NCBI GenBank assembly: GCA_029262955.1
Contig: JAJCYL010000277.1
Coordinates: forward strand, 1-10,078
DNA from: Cytophagales bacterium
Lineage (GTDB): Bacteria > Bacteroidota > Bacteroidia > Cytophagales > Cyclobacteriaceae
Length of the DNA stretch: 10,078 nt
Reading direction: 5' to 3'
Shown: positions 1-7,387 of the stretch, piece by piece
How positions within the stretch are numbered: position 1 is the stretch's first letter
Layout of the letters: each line of letters opens with the position of its first letter
Notes under the pieces: model-generated
Told to the model about the DNA's origin: nothing
What the model saw: the letters and a program-made list of their open reading frames with translations, nothing else
The model's database searches: none
Program-made: the position numbers and the translations under genes

Positions 1-67
1 TCTTGGACTCGAACCAAGGACCTACTGATTAACAGTCAGCCGCTCTAACCAACTGAGCTAAAGGGGA
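1..67 (-). tRNA. tRNA-Asn (anticodon GUU), 3' end cut by window edge
   Basis: Read on the minus strand, the sequence starts at 67 with the 5' acceptor strand TCCCCTT. It continues with T8-A9, a D arm (GCTC...GAGC), an anticodon stem GCTGA/TCAGT with loop CTGTTAA (anticodon GTT), and a T arm CTTGG-TTCGAGT-CCAAG that ends at position 2. Anticodon GUU decodes AAC/AAU, so this is tRNA-Asn. The 3' acceptor strand and discriminator base lie outside the window, so about 7-8 nt are missing. A Bacteroidota-type promoter lies just upstream (95-125). Confidence 0.95.
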
Positions 68-94
68 AGAACATCCGTCCTTAAAAACGGAGTG

Positions 95-125
95 CAATAT
101 TAGTAGTATGCAATAACTTCCACAA
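95..125 (-). promoter_or_regulatory. putative promoter of tRNA-Asn
   Basis: On the minus strand, TTG (125-123) is followed after 20 nt by TAATATTG (102-95). This matches the Bacteroidota primary sigma consensus TTTG-N19-21-TAnnTTTG with one mismatch in the -7 element. Transcription would start about 20 nt before the mature tRNA 5' end. That leader contains a small TCCGT/ACGGA stem (91-87 with 78-74). The call rests on consensus matching only. Confidence 0.45.
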
Positions 126-288
126 GTATCGTATTTAAATTTCATCAGGAAATTATAGCCTCTATAAAATTAATTTCTCGACTCTCAAGTTCAGTCATGT
201 CAAACATCCATGTCATTGTTTTTAAAAAATCCCCAGTTTTCCTAAATTAAACACTCAGGTAACAAATTCAGACCTAACCAACCATATA

Positions 289-1089
289 ATGAAAACTACA
301 TTCCTGTTCCTTGTCCCCGTTTCAGTGCTTCTTTTAAGTTGTGAAAGCAGTCAGCAAAAGACCGATCCGACGTTTGAGGATGTGGTCTATGAAGGGATCA
401 GATGGACCGGTGATAATGAAATTGCTAACTACCTGGCATTCGCTGGCCTTGACCATTACATGAATATTGAGCCGGGGAAAGCCTATAATATGTCGGATCA
501 TGCGGTTAGACTTGATAGCACCCTATTTGCCTCTCATGCGCTCCTCGCCCTGAATACAACCGGAGATAAAAGCGAGTATCACAAAAGGATGGCAAAGAAA
601 TATGTGGCTAATGAAAATGAAACTTCAAGACTCTATGTTTCCCTGCTTGATATCGAGGATTCCACCAATCGCGAGCAAAGAGAAATTTGGGATAAAATGC
701 ATCAATTGTCAAACGGACCTTTCATTCAGTATATGTATTTGCGCAGTTGGTTTTTTCAAAAGGAGCCGGAAGTTATTCTGTCAGGATTAGACAGTCTTAT
801 TGAATTTTGTGATGAAAATCACTTCACAAAAACAGCAGCCGCAGCCTACAATATAAAAGGTTATGTCTTGCAAAGTTCCGGGCAACTCGAAGAAGGAACA
901 AAAGCAATTGAAAAGTACCTTGAATTATATCCTGAAGGACATAATCCACTGGATTCAAGAGCAGAATTTTACCTTTTTGATAATGATACCACCAACGCAA
1001 TTGTCTGGTATCGCAAAGTTTTGGAAAGATACCCTTATTACGAACCAGCAAAGGTTCACTTGAGAGAATTGGGCCAAAAGGTGAACTGA
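289..1089 (+). CDS. TPR-like lipoprotein of unknown function
   Basis: This 266-aa protein begins with a lipoprotein signal peptide: K2, a hydrophobic stretch 5-16, then the lipobox LLSC with the lipidated cysteine at 18. The mature part should be anchored in the inner or outer membrane, facing the periplasm or cell surface. The rest is mostly alpha-helical. Residues about 183-216 and 222-253 resemble two TPR units (AYNIKGYVLQSSGQLEEG, then a second repeat ending LERYP), and 66-88 may be a degenerate earlier repeat. TPR scaffolds bind proteins or peptides, but no catalytic motif is visible and I do not recognise the family. The gene stands alone: a tRNA lies upstream on the other strand, and the next gene converges on it with a 30-bp gap. 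I found no convincing promoter match in the 221 bp upstream. The ATG at 289 is chosen because it directly precedes the signal peptide. Confidence 0.8.
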   Translation: MKTTFLFLVPVSVLLLSCESSQQKTDPTFEDVVYEGIRWTGDNEIANYLAFAGLDHYMNIEPGKAYNMSDHAVRLDSTLFASHALLALNTTGDKSEYHKRMAKKYVANENETSRLYVSLLDIEDSTNREQREIWDKMHQLSNGPFIQYMYLRSWFFQKEPEVILSGLDSLIEFCDENHFTKTAAAAYNIKGYVLQSSGQLEEGTKAIEKYLELYPEGHNPLDSRAEFYLFDNDTTNAIVWYRKVLERYPYYEPAKVHLRELGQKVN

Positions 1090-1119
1090 ATTCTCACTCC
1101 GGTTAATAACTTACTGAGG

Positions 1120-2508
1120 TCATTTATCTGCGGCGTATTTAGTGGCAATTTTTCCCAATTCCGAGTCTAAAAACTGCCGGTCAAGCCACTGCCCCCTGAC
1201 CATCACACCATCAATCTCCTTCATGTTAGAAATATCATCCAGTGGGTTTGCATTGAGAAGAATGAGATCCGCAGTGGCTCCTTCACGGACTACTCCAAAC
1301 TCGCCCTCTTTTCCAAAGAATTTTGCCACATTGACCGTTCCGGATTTAATAACGTCAAATGCACTCAACCCTGCATCTGCCATTCCTTTCATCTCATGCT
1401 GAATGGAAAAACCGGGCACATTAAAGACCTGGGGAGCATCTGATCCCAACAACAGACCGTGCCCATTCTCATTCAGAGCCTTGATTATCTTTTTCCTTAG
1501 GCCATTGAACTTTTCGTACTTCTTTACACTGAAATAATCCTGGCTCAAAAAATCTTTCTTATTGTTTTTCCAGGTTTCGACTTGTGATTTGGGCATATAT
1601 TTCATCTCCGGCTGGGCACCAAGGATTTCAGAATCTTCGGGAGATGCCCATCGATCAAACAAACTTTGTGTGGGTACCACCCATACTTTGTGTTCCACGG
1701 TCATATTGACCAAATACGATATCATACCTTCATCCCCAATCTGGGCTGAATTGAAGCCAAAGAATCCGTTTTCTGCTTCGCTCAATCTTTGATCATCAGG
1801 AACAATGCCCTCTATAAAGCCGTCTACGTGGTCTACAGATCCGAATTTTGATTCGATGGCTCGTTTGATGCCTACTTTAAAAGGTACATGCCCACTATAG
1901 CCAATACCTACTTCATTGGCAGTTGCAACCATCACATTAAACACATCCAATTTAATGCCTGGATGAACTTTCAAAAAATCATATCCTGCCGCCTGATGAG
2001 CCCTAACAGACGAGTCAGCCTTCTCTTTGGTTGGGATAGAATTTCCGTTCATGGAGGGGCTGGAGGTATAAATTGTTGGACCCAATACAGTTCCTGACAA
2101 AACATCCTTTTTCAATTCAAGATGACTGGGGTGTCCCAACATTCCCCTAATAGTGGTAATCCCATTCGATAAATACAGCAAAAGGGTCTCCCTCACACGA
2201 TCCCGGCCAGGTCCTGGTTGGGGTATATGTGCATGCATCTCAGATATTCCCGGGACAAGGTATTTCCCTTTTCCCTCTATTACGGTCGATTTGCTTCCCC
2301 CTGTAACATCAGCCGCCGCAGCGATGCGATAAATTTTCCCTCCTCTTATGACCACTGATTGTCCTTCTAAGACAATTTCTGAGGTCATTGGTATCACATT
2401 GACATTTTCAAAGATGATTTGTTCAACATCTTCTTCTGTCGACCCTGGTTGACAGGAGTAGATCCAGGTAGTTAATACGATTAAACTTAACAGAGATAGC
2501 CTTTTCAT
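1120..2508 (-). CDS. lipoprotein amidohydrolase (imidazolonepropionase-like metal-dependent hydrolase)
   Basis: This is a 462-aa enzyme of the amidohydrolase superfamily, counted from the ATG at 2508. That start gives a clean lipoprotein signal (MKRLSLLSLI..., lipobox IYSC, Cys19), so the enzyme is probably exported and membrane-tethered. An in-frame ATG at 2550 would add 14 residues before the signal peptide and is disfavoured. The TIM-barrel metal ligands are all visible: HxH in EMHAHIP (H92, H94), the lysine in FLKVH (K180) that could be carboxylated, H207 in GHVP, H227 in VDHVDG and D357 in LGSDAP. The tail (FGVVREGATADLILL) is the usual C-terminal beta-sandwich segment. Family members cleave amide or ring C-N bonds, for example in dipeptides or imidazolones, but the substrate cannot be read from the sequence. 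The gene converges with the lipoprotein gene at 289-1089. Confidence 0.88.
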   Translation of the reverse strand: MKRLSLLSLIVLTTWIYSCQPGSTEEDVEQIIFENVNVIPMTSEIVLEGQSVVIRGGKIYRIAAAADVTGGSKSTVIEGKGKYLVPGISEMHAHIPQPGPGRDRVRETLLLYLSNGITTIRGMLGHPSHLELKKDVLSGTVLGPTIYTSSPSMNGNSIPTKEKADSSVRAHQAAGYDFLKVHPGIKLDVFNVMVATANEVGIGYSGHVPFKVGIKRAIESKFGSVDHVDGFIEGIVPDDQRLSEAENGFFGFNSAQIGDEGMISYLVNMTVEHKVWVVPTQSLFDRWASPEDSEILGAQPEMKYMPKSQVETWKNNKKDFLSQDYFSVKKYEKFNGLRKKIIKALNENGHGLLLGSDAPQVFNVPGFSIQHEMKGMADAGLSAFDVIKSGTVNVAKFFGKEGEFGVVREGATADLILLNANPLDDISNMKEIDGVMVRGQWLDRQFLDSELGKIATKYAADK

Positions 2509-2529
2509 TTTCTTAGATTTAATGGAAAG

Positions 2530-2560
2530 GTAAAATATCCCCATTATCATTAACAGAAAA
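2530..2560 (-). promoter_or_regulatory. weak candidate promoter for the amidohydrolase gene
   Basis: Between the upstream terminator (ends 2562) and the ATG at 2508, the minus strand has TTTT (2560-2557), 19 nt, then TATTTTAC (2537-2530). This resembles TTTG-N19-TAnnTTTG imperfectly. If real, transcription would begin near 2523, downstream of the alternative ATG at 2550, supporting the 2508 start. The match is poor and the site is tentative. Confidence 0.25.
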
Positions 2561-2561
2561 T

Positions 2562-2588
2562 AAAAAAGCCATACGAGGTCGTATGGCT
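2562..2588 (-). terminator. intrinsic terminator after the DUF2911 gene
   Basis: On the minus strand, AGCCATAC (2588-2581) pairs perfectly with GTATGGCT (2574-2567) around a 6-nt loop and is followed by a run of six T (2567-2562). It lies about 20 bp after the DUF2911 stop codon. It should separate that transcript from the amidohydrolase gene that follows on the same strand. Confidence 0.85.
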
Positions 2589-2608
2589 GGATAAATATTA
2601 ACTTGAGA

Positions 2609-3139
2609 TTATTGGATGGGAACGGTCACCTGGGTATCGTCCCATTTCATTAACAAATCAACCCCATTACCAGAATTTTCAAAGTTTAGCGTCAACTGCT
2701 CAACCTTCTTATTCAATTTCTCAGGGGTGACTGCTATCCTGGTCACATCCATCTGATAATTCGGCTCAAAAGCACCCCACTGGCCCAACTCACTGTTTAA
2801 GGCAACTATCCATTCACCCTTATTTGGAATTGTATAGAGCCGGTAAGTGCCCGGGTCTATTTCCGCTTCACCAAAATTCACTTTGCTCCCAAAAGATATT
2901 TGAGTAGCCTCATCTGCACCTGTCCTCCAGTATTCACCAAACTTAACCACATTACCAAAAATAGTTCTGTTGTTTTTATACGGCCTGGAATAGTCGATTC
3001 TTAAATCAAGATTCTCTGTCTTGAAGGTTGCTGTCGCCTGAGGACTAACCCTCCTTTCGTTCTCGTTTAAAAACTTGAACGCTACAAATCCGATAATGCC
3101 CATCACACAGATCATTACCACTAAAAATAACTTCTTCAT
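2609..3139 (-). CDS. DUF2911 family protein, membrane-anchored
   Basis: This 176-aa protein has an N-terminal hydrophobic segment (about 4-24) after two lysines. It has no lipobox cysteine, so it is probably either a signal anchor or a cleaved export signal. From about residue 31 it matches the DUF2911 pattern as I know it: VSPQATATFKTENLDLRIDY, then SRPYKNNRTIFG, GEYWRTGADEATQISF, DPGTYRLYTIPNKGEW, and WGAFEPNYQMDVTRI. Such proteins are common in Bacteroidota and predicted to be beta-rich and periplasmic. Their biochemical role is unknown, and none is assigned here. It has its own putative promoter upstream and a terminator downstream, so it is probably monocistronic. The ATG at 3139 is the natural start because the export segment follows it directly. 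Confidence 0.9.
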   Translation of the reverse strand: MKKLFLVVMICVMGIIGFVAFKFLNENERRVSPQATATFKTENLDLRIDYSRPYKNNRTIFGNVVKFGEYWRTGADEATQISFGSKVNFGEAEIDPGTYRLYTIPNKGEWIVALNSELGQWGAFEPNYQMDVTRIAVTPEKLNKKVEQLTLNFENSGNGVDLLMKWDDTQVTVPIQ

Positions 3140-3169
3140 TGTCTAAAAAATAGCTCGTGTTTAAAAACG

Positions 3170-3177
3170 CAAAAGTA
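3170..3177 (-). promoter_or_regulatory. putative -7 element of the DUF2911 gene
   Basis: The minus strand reads TACTTTTG, a full match to the Bacteroidota -7 consensus TAnnTTTG. It lies 30 nt before the ATG and would give a leader of about 24 nt. There is no clear TTTG at the usual 19-21 nt upstream; a TTTTTG at 3196-3191 is too close. The GCAC(n5)GTGC palindrome at 3178-3190 sits directly against the upstream edge. Confidence 0.4.
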
Positions 3178-3190
3178 GCACAATTCGTGC
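3178..3190. promoter_or_regulatory. 13-bp near-palindrome, possible operator
   Basis: The sequence GCACAATTCGTGC has perfect 4-bp outer arms (GCAC/GTGC) around a nearly symmetrical AATT centre. It occupies the spacer of the putative DUF2911 promoter, where a bound dimeric regulator could block RNA polymerase. No regulator gene is adjacent, so the role is speculative. Confidence 0.25.
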
Positions 3191-3255
3191 CAAAAAGGAT
3201 GTGATATGTAGAAATAGCTAAATTATTTCAGCCTTCAACGGCATTCGGAAATCAT

Positions 3256-3666
3256 TCAAATGGACTTCATCGCGTGGGGGAGTTCAAACACCTGTCTTTC
3301 CAGCTGCTCTCTACTTATGGATTTACTATCTGACACTATGCCAATGAGATCGTCCGTTGCCATTTTTGAAAACCCTAACCTGATGGCTATGTCCTGGCAA
3401 AATAGAATTTCTCCGGGCAGAACCTTCCCATCAACCACCATCAGCATAATGCTATCGGTTAGATATTCTACCGATTTGCTGTAAGACAGTGCTCCGAGAG
3501 ATCCTATGGGCTCAGGATCATTTATCAGTTCGTCAATGATTTGAGGGTCAAGTTCATTCCTTGTGCAAATTTTTTCAATAAACTCCCTTTCCTGATCAGC
3601 AAATTCCTTATCCGCAAGAGCGAGAAAAACAAGAATTTGCAATTTCTTACGAAGTATCGGGTTCAT
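3256..3666 (-). CDS. small TerB-like domain protein
   Basis: This 136-aa, predicted all-helical cytosolic protein has no signal peptide. Its two helical halves each contain an acidic turn typical of TerB-like domains: LALADKEFADQEREFIEKI (about 15-33) and LMVVDGKVLPGE (75-86) followed by CQDIAIRLGF. TerB-like domains are found in tellurite-resistance operons but far more often as stand-alone proteins or fused modules of unclear function. No other ter genes are near, so tellurite resistance should not be assumed. The protein is small for a fusion but normal for a solo TerB-like domain. It is divergent from the uvrD-type helicase gene, with 83 bp between the starts. Both promoters must lie there or further in, but I see no convincing TTTG/TAnnTTTG pair on either strand. 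The 116-bp gap to the downstream DUF2911 gene, which has its own -7 match, argues against one operon. Confidence 0.75.
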   Translation of the reverse strand: MNPILRKKLQILVFLALADKEFADQEREFIEKICTRNELDPQIIDELINDPEPIGSLGALSYSKSVEYLTDSIMLMVVDGKVLPGEILFCQDIAIRLGFSKMATDDLIGIVSDSKSISREQLERQVFELPHAMKSI

Positions 3667-3749
3667 AATAAGGATAAACTCAATTTTGAAGTTACAAAAA
3701 ATAAATCAGGGTAATTATTCATAGCAGTAGGTTGTAATTTGCACTCAGT

Positions 3750-6011
3750 ATGATAACTGCAGGTGCCGACTACTTAGCTGAACTTAATCCTCCCCAAAGA
3801 GAGGGAGCTGTCAATATCGAAGGACCCTGCATGATCATTGCCGGAGCGGGATCGGGTAAGACAAGAGTACTCACTTATCGCATTGCACATCTAATTACCC
3901 ACCATAAGGTGGACCCTTTCAATATATTGTCCCTCACATTTACCAACAAGGCTGCCAAAGAGATGCGGGACAGGATTGAAAAAGTAGTAGGTTCCGACGC
4001 ACGCAATATTTGGACCGGCACATTTCACTCAGTCTTTGCACGTATTCTGCGATCAGAGGCAACAAAATTGGGATATCCAAGCAACTTTACCATTTATGAT
4101 ACGGCTGATACGAAATCCTTGATCAAAAACATTGTAAAAGAAAAAGGATTGGACGATAAGGTCTACAAACCTAATGTCGTCTACAACCGAATATCCGGTG
4201 CTAAAAATCGGTTGGTTTCCTGGCAAGAATACCAAAAGAATCCTGTCTATCAGTCGGACGATATCGAAAATGGCAAGCCTAAAATGGCTGATATTTATAA
4301 AACCTACGTTCAGCGGTGTTTCAAAGCCGACGCCATGGATTTTGATGACCTTCTCTTTAATACCAATGTACTGTTTCGTGACTTTCCAGATGCACTGAAC
4401 AAATACCAACAACGCTTTCATTACATCATGGTAGATGAGTTTCAGGATACAAACATTTCACAGTACCTGATCACCAAAAAATTAGCTGCTGTTAGACAAA
4501 ATATCTGTGTAGTTGGTGACGACGCCCAGAGCATCTACGCCTTTCGAGGAGCCGACATTCAAAACATTCTAAATTTTGAAAAAGACTATCCTGATCTGCG
4601 AATCATTAAACTGGAACAGAATTATCGCAGTACACAGAACATCGTTAATGCCGCCAACTCAGTAATTAACAAGAACAAAGCCCAACTCAGGAAAGAGATC
4701 TGGACTTCCAATGAAGACGGCCACCAATTGGAGTTGCTGAAGGCCCTGTCGGACAACGAGGAGGGCAAGCTAGTTGCGTCAGCAATTTTTGAAGAGAAAC
4801 ACAACCACCAACTCCGAAATTCTGACTTTGCCATTCTCTATCGCACCAATAGTCAATCACGAGCTATGGAGGAAGCCCTGCGAAGAATGAATATCAAATA
4901 TAAAGTTGTGGGGGGCTTATCATTTTATCAGCGCAAAGAAATCAAGGACCTGTTGTCATATATGAGGTTTGTGGTGAATCAAAATGACGAACAGGCACTT
5001 AGAAGAATAATCAATCTGCCAAAACGAGGAATCGGACCGGGAACAGTTGACAAAATGGTGGTTGCCGCATTTGATCACGATATGAATCTCTGGGAGGTGA
5101 TCGATAATGCCGAGAGTTTTGTAAGCGGCCGTGCTGCAAACGCCATTCGTGACTTTGCTATCATGATCCACAGCTTCATGATCACGGCACAAAAGAAGGA
5201 TGCCTATGAGGCAGCTTCTCATATTGCCAAGAATTCAGGATTACTTAAAGATCTGTACCAGGACAAGACTATTGAAGGCTTAAATCGTTATGACAACGTT
5301 CAGGAACTCCTTAATGCCATCAAGGAATATGTTGACAATCCGGAAGTTGAAGAGAAAAGTCTGGGTTCCTTCCTGCAGGAAATCGCATTGGTCACCGATG
5401 CAGATGATAAGAAGAAGAATGACGATGACGCGGTCACTTTAATGACCATCCACTCCGCCAAAGGGCTGGAATTCAAATATGTTTTTATTGTGGGAATGGA
5501 GGAAGATTTGTTTCCGTCTCAAATGATGCTGAGCAGTAGAGCTGATTTGGAGGAAGAAAGAAGGCTCTTTTATGTGGCGATTACCAGAGCGGAGAAAAGG
5601 GTTTACCTGAGTTATGCGGTGAATCGCTACCGATTTGGCCGATTAAAAAATTGCGAACCAAGCCGTTTTTTAGAGGAAATAGACCCCCAATATATTCGGG
5701 TCAATCGAACGCTGAGTACCAAAGAGCCAGTGATTTCTTCCAATTATGCTAAATCATTGGTTTCCGGTATTAGCCAACAACAGAAGAGAACATTCGTTCA
5801 AAAGACCAACTACCAACCTTCCCTGGACTTTAAGCCAAGTGATACCAGCAATCTGACAGAAGGAATGAAAGTAGAGCATCCAAAATTTGGGTTTGGAATG
5901 GTAAAAGAAATGGATATTCAGGGTTCACAGCGAAAGGCTCGGGTAGTGTTCGACCAGGTGGGTGAAAAGACACTGCTGTTAGCATTTGCCAAACTCAAAA
6001 TACATGATTGA
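3750..6011 (+). CDS. uvrD: ATP-dependent DNA helicase, UvrD/PcrA type
   Basis: This 753-aa superfamily 1A 3'-to-5' helicase is expected to act in nucleotide excision repair, mismatch repair and removal of stalled RNA polymerase or recombinase filaments. All helicase motifs are present in order: Q motif LNPPQREGA (12-20), Walker A AGAGSGKT (31-38), Ia LTFTNKAAKEM (62-72), II DEFQDT (229-234), III GDDAQSIYAFRGAD (256-269), IV LEQNYRS (288-294), V TIHSAKGLEF (566-575) and VI LFYVAITRAEK (606-616). Residues about 702-753 (EGMKVEHPKFGFGMV...) form the C-terminal Tudor-like domain that contacts RNA polymerase in PcrA. Length and domain order are those of a full-length enzyme, with no broken motif. 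The ATG at 3750 begins about 10 residues before the Q motif, as usual for the family. PcrA and UvrD are one family, and the split between the names is not decidable here. Confidence 0.96.
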   Translation: MITAGADYLAELNPPQREGAVNIEGPCMIIAGAGSGKTRVLTYRIAHLITHHKVDPFNILSLTFTNKAAKEMRDRIEKVVGSDARNIWTGTFHSVFARILRSEATKLGYPSNFTIYDTADTKSLIKNIVKEKGLDDKVYKPNVVYNRISGAKNRLVSWQEYQKNPVYQSDDIENGKPKMADIYKTYVQRCFKADAMDFDDLLFNTNVLFRDFPDALNKYQQRFHYIMVDEFQDTNISQYLITKKLAAVRQNICVVGDDAQSIYAFRGADIQNILNFEKDYPDLRIIKLEQNYRSTQNIVNAANSVINKNKAQLRKEIWTSNEDGHQLELLKALSDNEEGKLVASAIFEEKHNHQLRNSDFAILYRTNSQSRAMEEALRRMNIKYKVVGGLSFYQRKEIKDLLSYMRFVVNQNDEQALRRIINLPKRGIGPGTVDKMVVAAFDHDMNLWEVIDNAESFVSGRAANAIRDFAIMIHSFMITAQKKDAYEAASHIAKNSGLLKDLYQDKTIEGLNRYDNVQELLNAIKEYVDNPEVEEKSLGSFLQEIALVTDADDKKKNDDDAVTLMTIHSAKGLEFKYVFIVGMEEDLFPSQMMLSSRADLEEERRLFYVAITRAEKRVYLSYAVNRYRFGRLKNCEPSRFLEEIDPQYIRVNRTLSTKEPVISSNYAKSLVSGISQQQKRTFVQKTNYQPSLDFKPSDTSNLTEGMKVEHPKFGFGMVKEMDIQGSQRKARVVFDQVGEKTLLLAFAKLKIHD

Positions 6012-6038
6012 CAAGCTCTGCATGGAACTGACTGAGAT

Positions 6039-6054
6039 TAACTAATTTTAGTTA
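6039..6054. promoter_or_regulatory. perfect 16-bp palindrome upstream of the histidine kinase gene
   Basis: TAACTAATTTTAGTTA consists of perfect 7-bp arms (TAACTAA/TTAGTTA) around two T residues. It lies in the 52-bp gap between the helicase stop and the kinase ATG, ending 9 bp before the ATG. It contains TAATTTTA, a partial TAnnTTTG match, but no -33 element is found at the right distance. It could be a dimeric regulator's operator or a weak hairpin in the leader. Confidence 0.35.
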
Positions 6055-6063
6055 CGGCTAATC

Positions 6064-7305
6064 ATGAGAAAACCCATAGACATTCCTGTCCTTGATATTT
6101 ATAAAAGCAAATCCGCTTTGCGGTGGATTGTACTTGGTGTGTCAATAGTTATTGGTGGAGTTTCAATTCTATACACCAATTCTCTGGTCGACAAATTAAA
6201 AAATCGGGAGCAACGATTAATTGATCTTTATGCTAAAAGTTTCGAAGAAGTAGGCTCCGAGAGTAACAATGCAAATATTTCTTTTATTGTCCAGGAAATA
6301 ATAATCCCCAATAATTCCATTCCAGTCATTGTGACTGATGAATTTGGTGTGCCGATTGATTCCAAAAACCTTGAGTCTGCAGAAAACATTTCCAATCCGA
6401 GAGAAAAAAAACGGATACTACTTGAAGAAATGGAGGTGATGGAAAAGATCTATCCCCCAATCCACATTATCCAACGTGATGATCAGGGTGAAGTGATTGG
6501 AATTAATTATGTCTACTATAAAAATTCTGCCCTTCTCACTCAGCTTCAATATTATCCCTACGTTCAACTTTCTGTAATTGCCATCTTTGGATTGCTGGCC
6601 TATATCGTCTTCAATTATTCGAAGACTGCTGAGCAAAATCGCGTATGGGTTGGACTTGCTAAGGAAACAGCGCATCAGCTTGGCACTCCATTATCATCGC
6701 TAATGGCTTGGGTTGAGTACTTTAAGACAGACGAAAAACTAAAGGATGAAGAGATTGTTCAGGAATTGGACAAAGACATTAAGAGACTGGAGATGATTAC
6801 TGCCCGCTTCTCCAATATTGGTTCGGTACCACAACTCCATAAAGAAAACATCTTCGATGCAGTCTGTGAAACCATTGCCTATCTTCAAAGGCGGATTTCA
6901 TCGAAAGTTAAAATTGAAGTAACAGCATTTCCAAATACCCAAATTATGGCTGGCATAAACAAGCCACTGTTCGACTGGGTCATAGAAAATATCTGTAAAA
7001 ACGCAGTGGACGCAATGAGCGGATCCGGGAAAATCAATATTCACATTCTAAAAGGGAATGAGGATCAGGTTTACATTGACATATCAGATACGGGTAAAGG
7101 GATAAGTAAATCTAAAATCGCAGCAGTCTTCCAACCGGGGTTCACTACCAAGAGAAGGGGGTGGGGTTTAGGGCTAACTTTGGTAAAAAGAATTATCGAA
7201 ATTTACCACAAGGGGAAGATCACTGTGAAGTCGTCTGAGATAGATAAGGGCACTACATTTAGAATCGCTCTAAAACACTATAAAGAAGAATTCTCGGCTG
7301 CCTGA
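6064..7305 (+). CDS. membrane sensor histidine kinase
   Basis: This 413-aa sensor kinase has two membrane segments (about 21-38 and 168-186) flanking an extracytoplasmic sensor region of about 130 residues (39-167). Residues 62-165 contain mixed alpha/beta sequence including VIVTDEFGVPIDSKN and VIGINYVYYKN, plausibly a PAS/Cache-like fold. The dimerisation/phosphotransfer helix carries the H box ETAHQLGTPLSSL with phospho-acceptor H204. The ATPase domain has the N box ENICKNAVDAM (308-318), G1 DTGKGIS (342-348), F-box FQPGFTTK (356-363) and G2 GWGLGL (366-371), so it should be catalytically active. No HAMP domain is evident, because only about 10 residues separate TM2 from the helix that leads to the H box. 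No response regulator is next to it, so the partner must be encoded elsewhere and the stimulus is unknown. It may be co-transcribed with the upstream helicase (52-bp gap). Confidence 0.93.
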   Translation: MRKPIDIPVLDIYKSKSALRWIVLGVSIVIGGVSILYTNSLVDKLKNREQRLIDLYAKSFEEVGSESNNANISFIVQEIIIPNNSIPVIVTDEFGVPIDSKNLESAENISNPREKKRILLEEMEVMEKIYPPIHIIQRDDQGEVIGINYVYYKNSALLTQLQYYPYVQLSVIAIFGLLAYIVFNYSKTAEQNRVWVGLAKETAHQLGTPLSSLMAWVEYFKTDEKLKDEEIVQELDKDIKRLEMITARFSNIGSVPQLHKENIFDAVCETIAYLQRRISSKVKIEVTAFPNTQIMAGINKPLFDWVIENICKNAVDAMSGSGKINIHILKGNEDQVYIDISDTGKGISKSKIAAVFQPGFTTKRRGWGLGLTLVKRIIEIYHKGKITVKSSEIDKGTTFRIALKHYKEEFSAA

Positions 7306-7308
7306 ATC

Positions 7309-7339
7309 TTTGGATTGAGTAATATATGGACTAATTTCG
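7309..7339 (+). promoter_or_regulatory. putative promoter of atpD-atpC
   Basis: TTTG (7309-7312) is followed after exactly 19 nt by TAATTTCG (7332-7339). This fits the Bacteroidota consensus TTTG-N19-TAnnTTTG with one mismatch. It begins 4 bp after the kinase stop codon and would give an atpD leader of roughly 40 nt. It is the best-spaced promoter match in the window and supports separate transcription of atpDC. Confidence 0.55.
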
Positions 7340-7387
7340 CACTGAATTTAAGGCTCAATCATTAACCATCATCTATTAAATGAAGTA

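Noticed and set aside
3256..3666. Tellurite resistance locus
   Set aside because: Only a single TerB-like domain is present, with no terC, terD or other ter gene nearby.
3667..3749. Promoters in the divergent gap between the TerB-like and helicase genes
   Set aside because: Both genes need one, but the nearest candidates (for example TAATTTGC at 3736-3743) miss key consensus positions and lack a properly spaced TTTG.
7313..7360. GATTGAG/CTCAATC inverted repeat flanking the atpD promoter
   Set aside because: The 7-bp arms are 34 nt apart and AT-rich. A chance match is likely, and no regulatory role can be supported.
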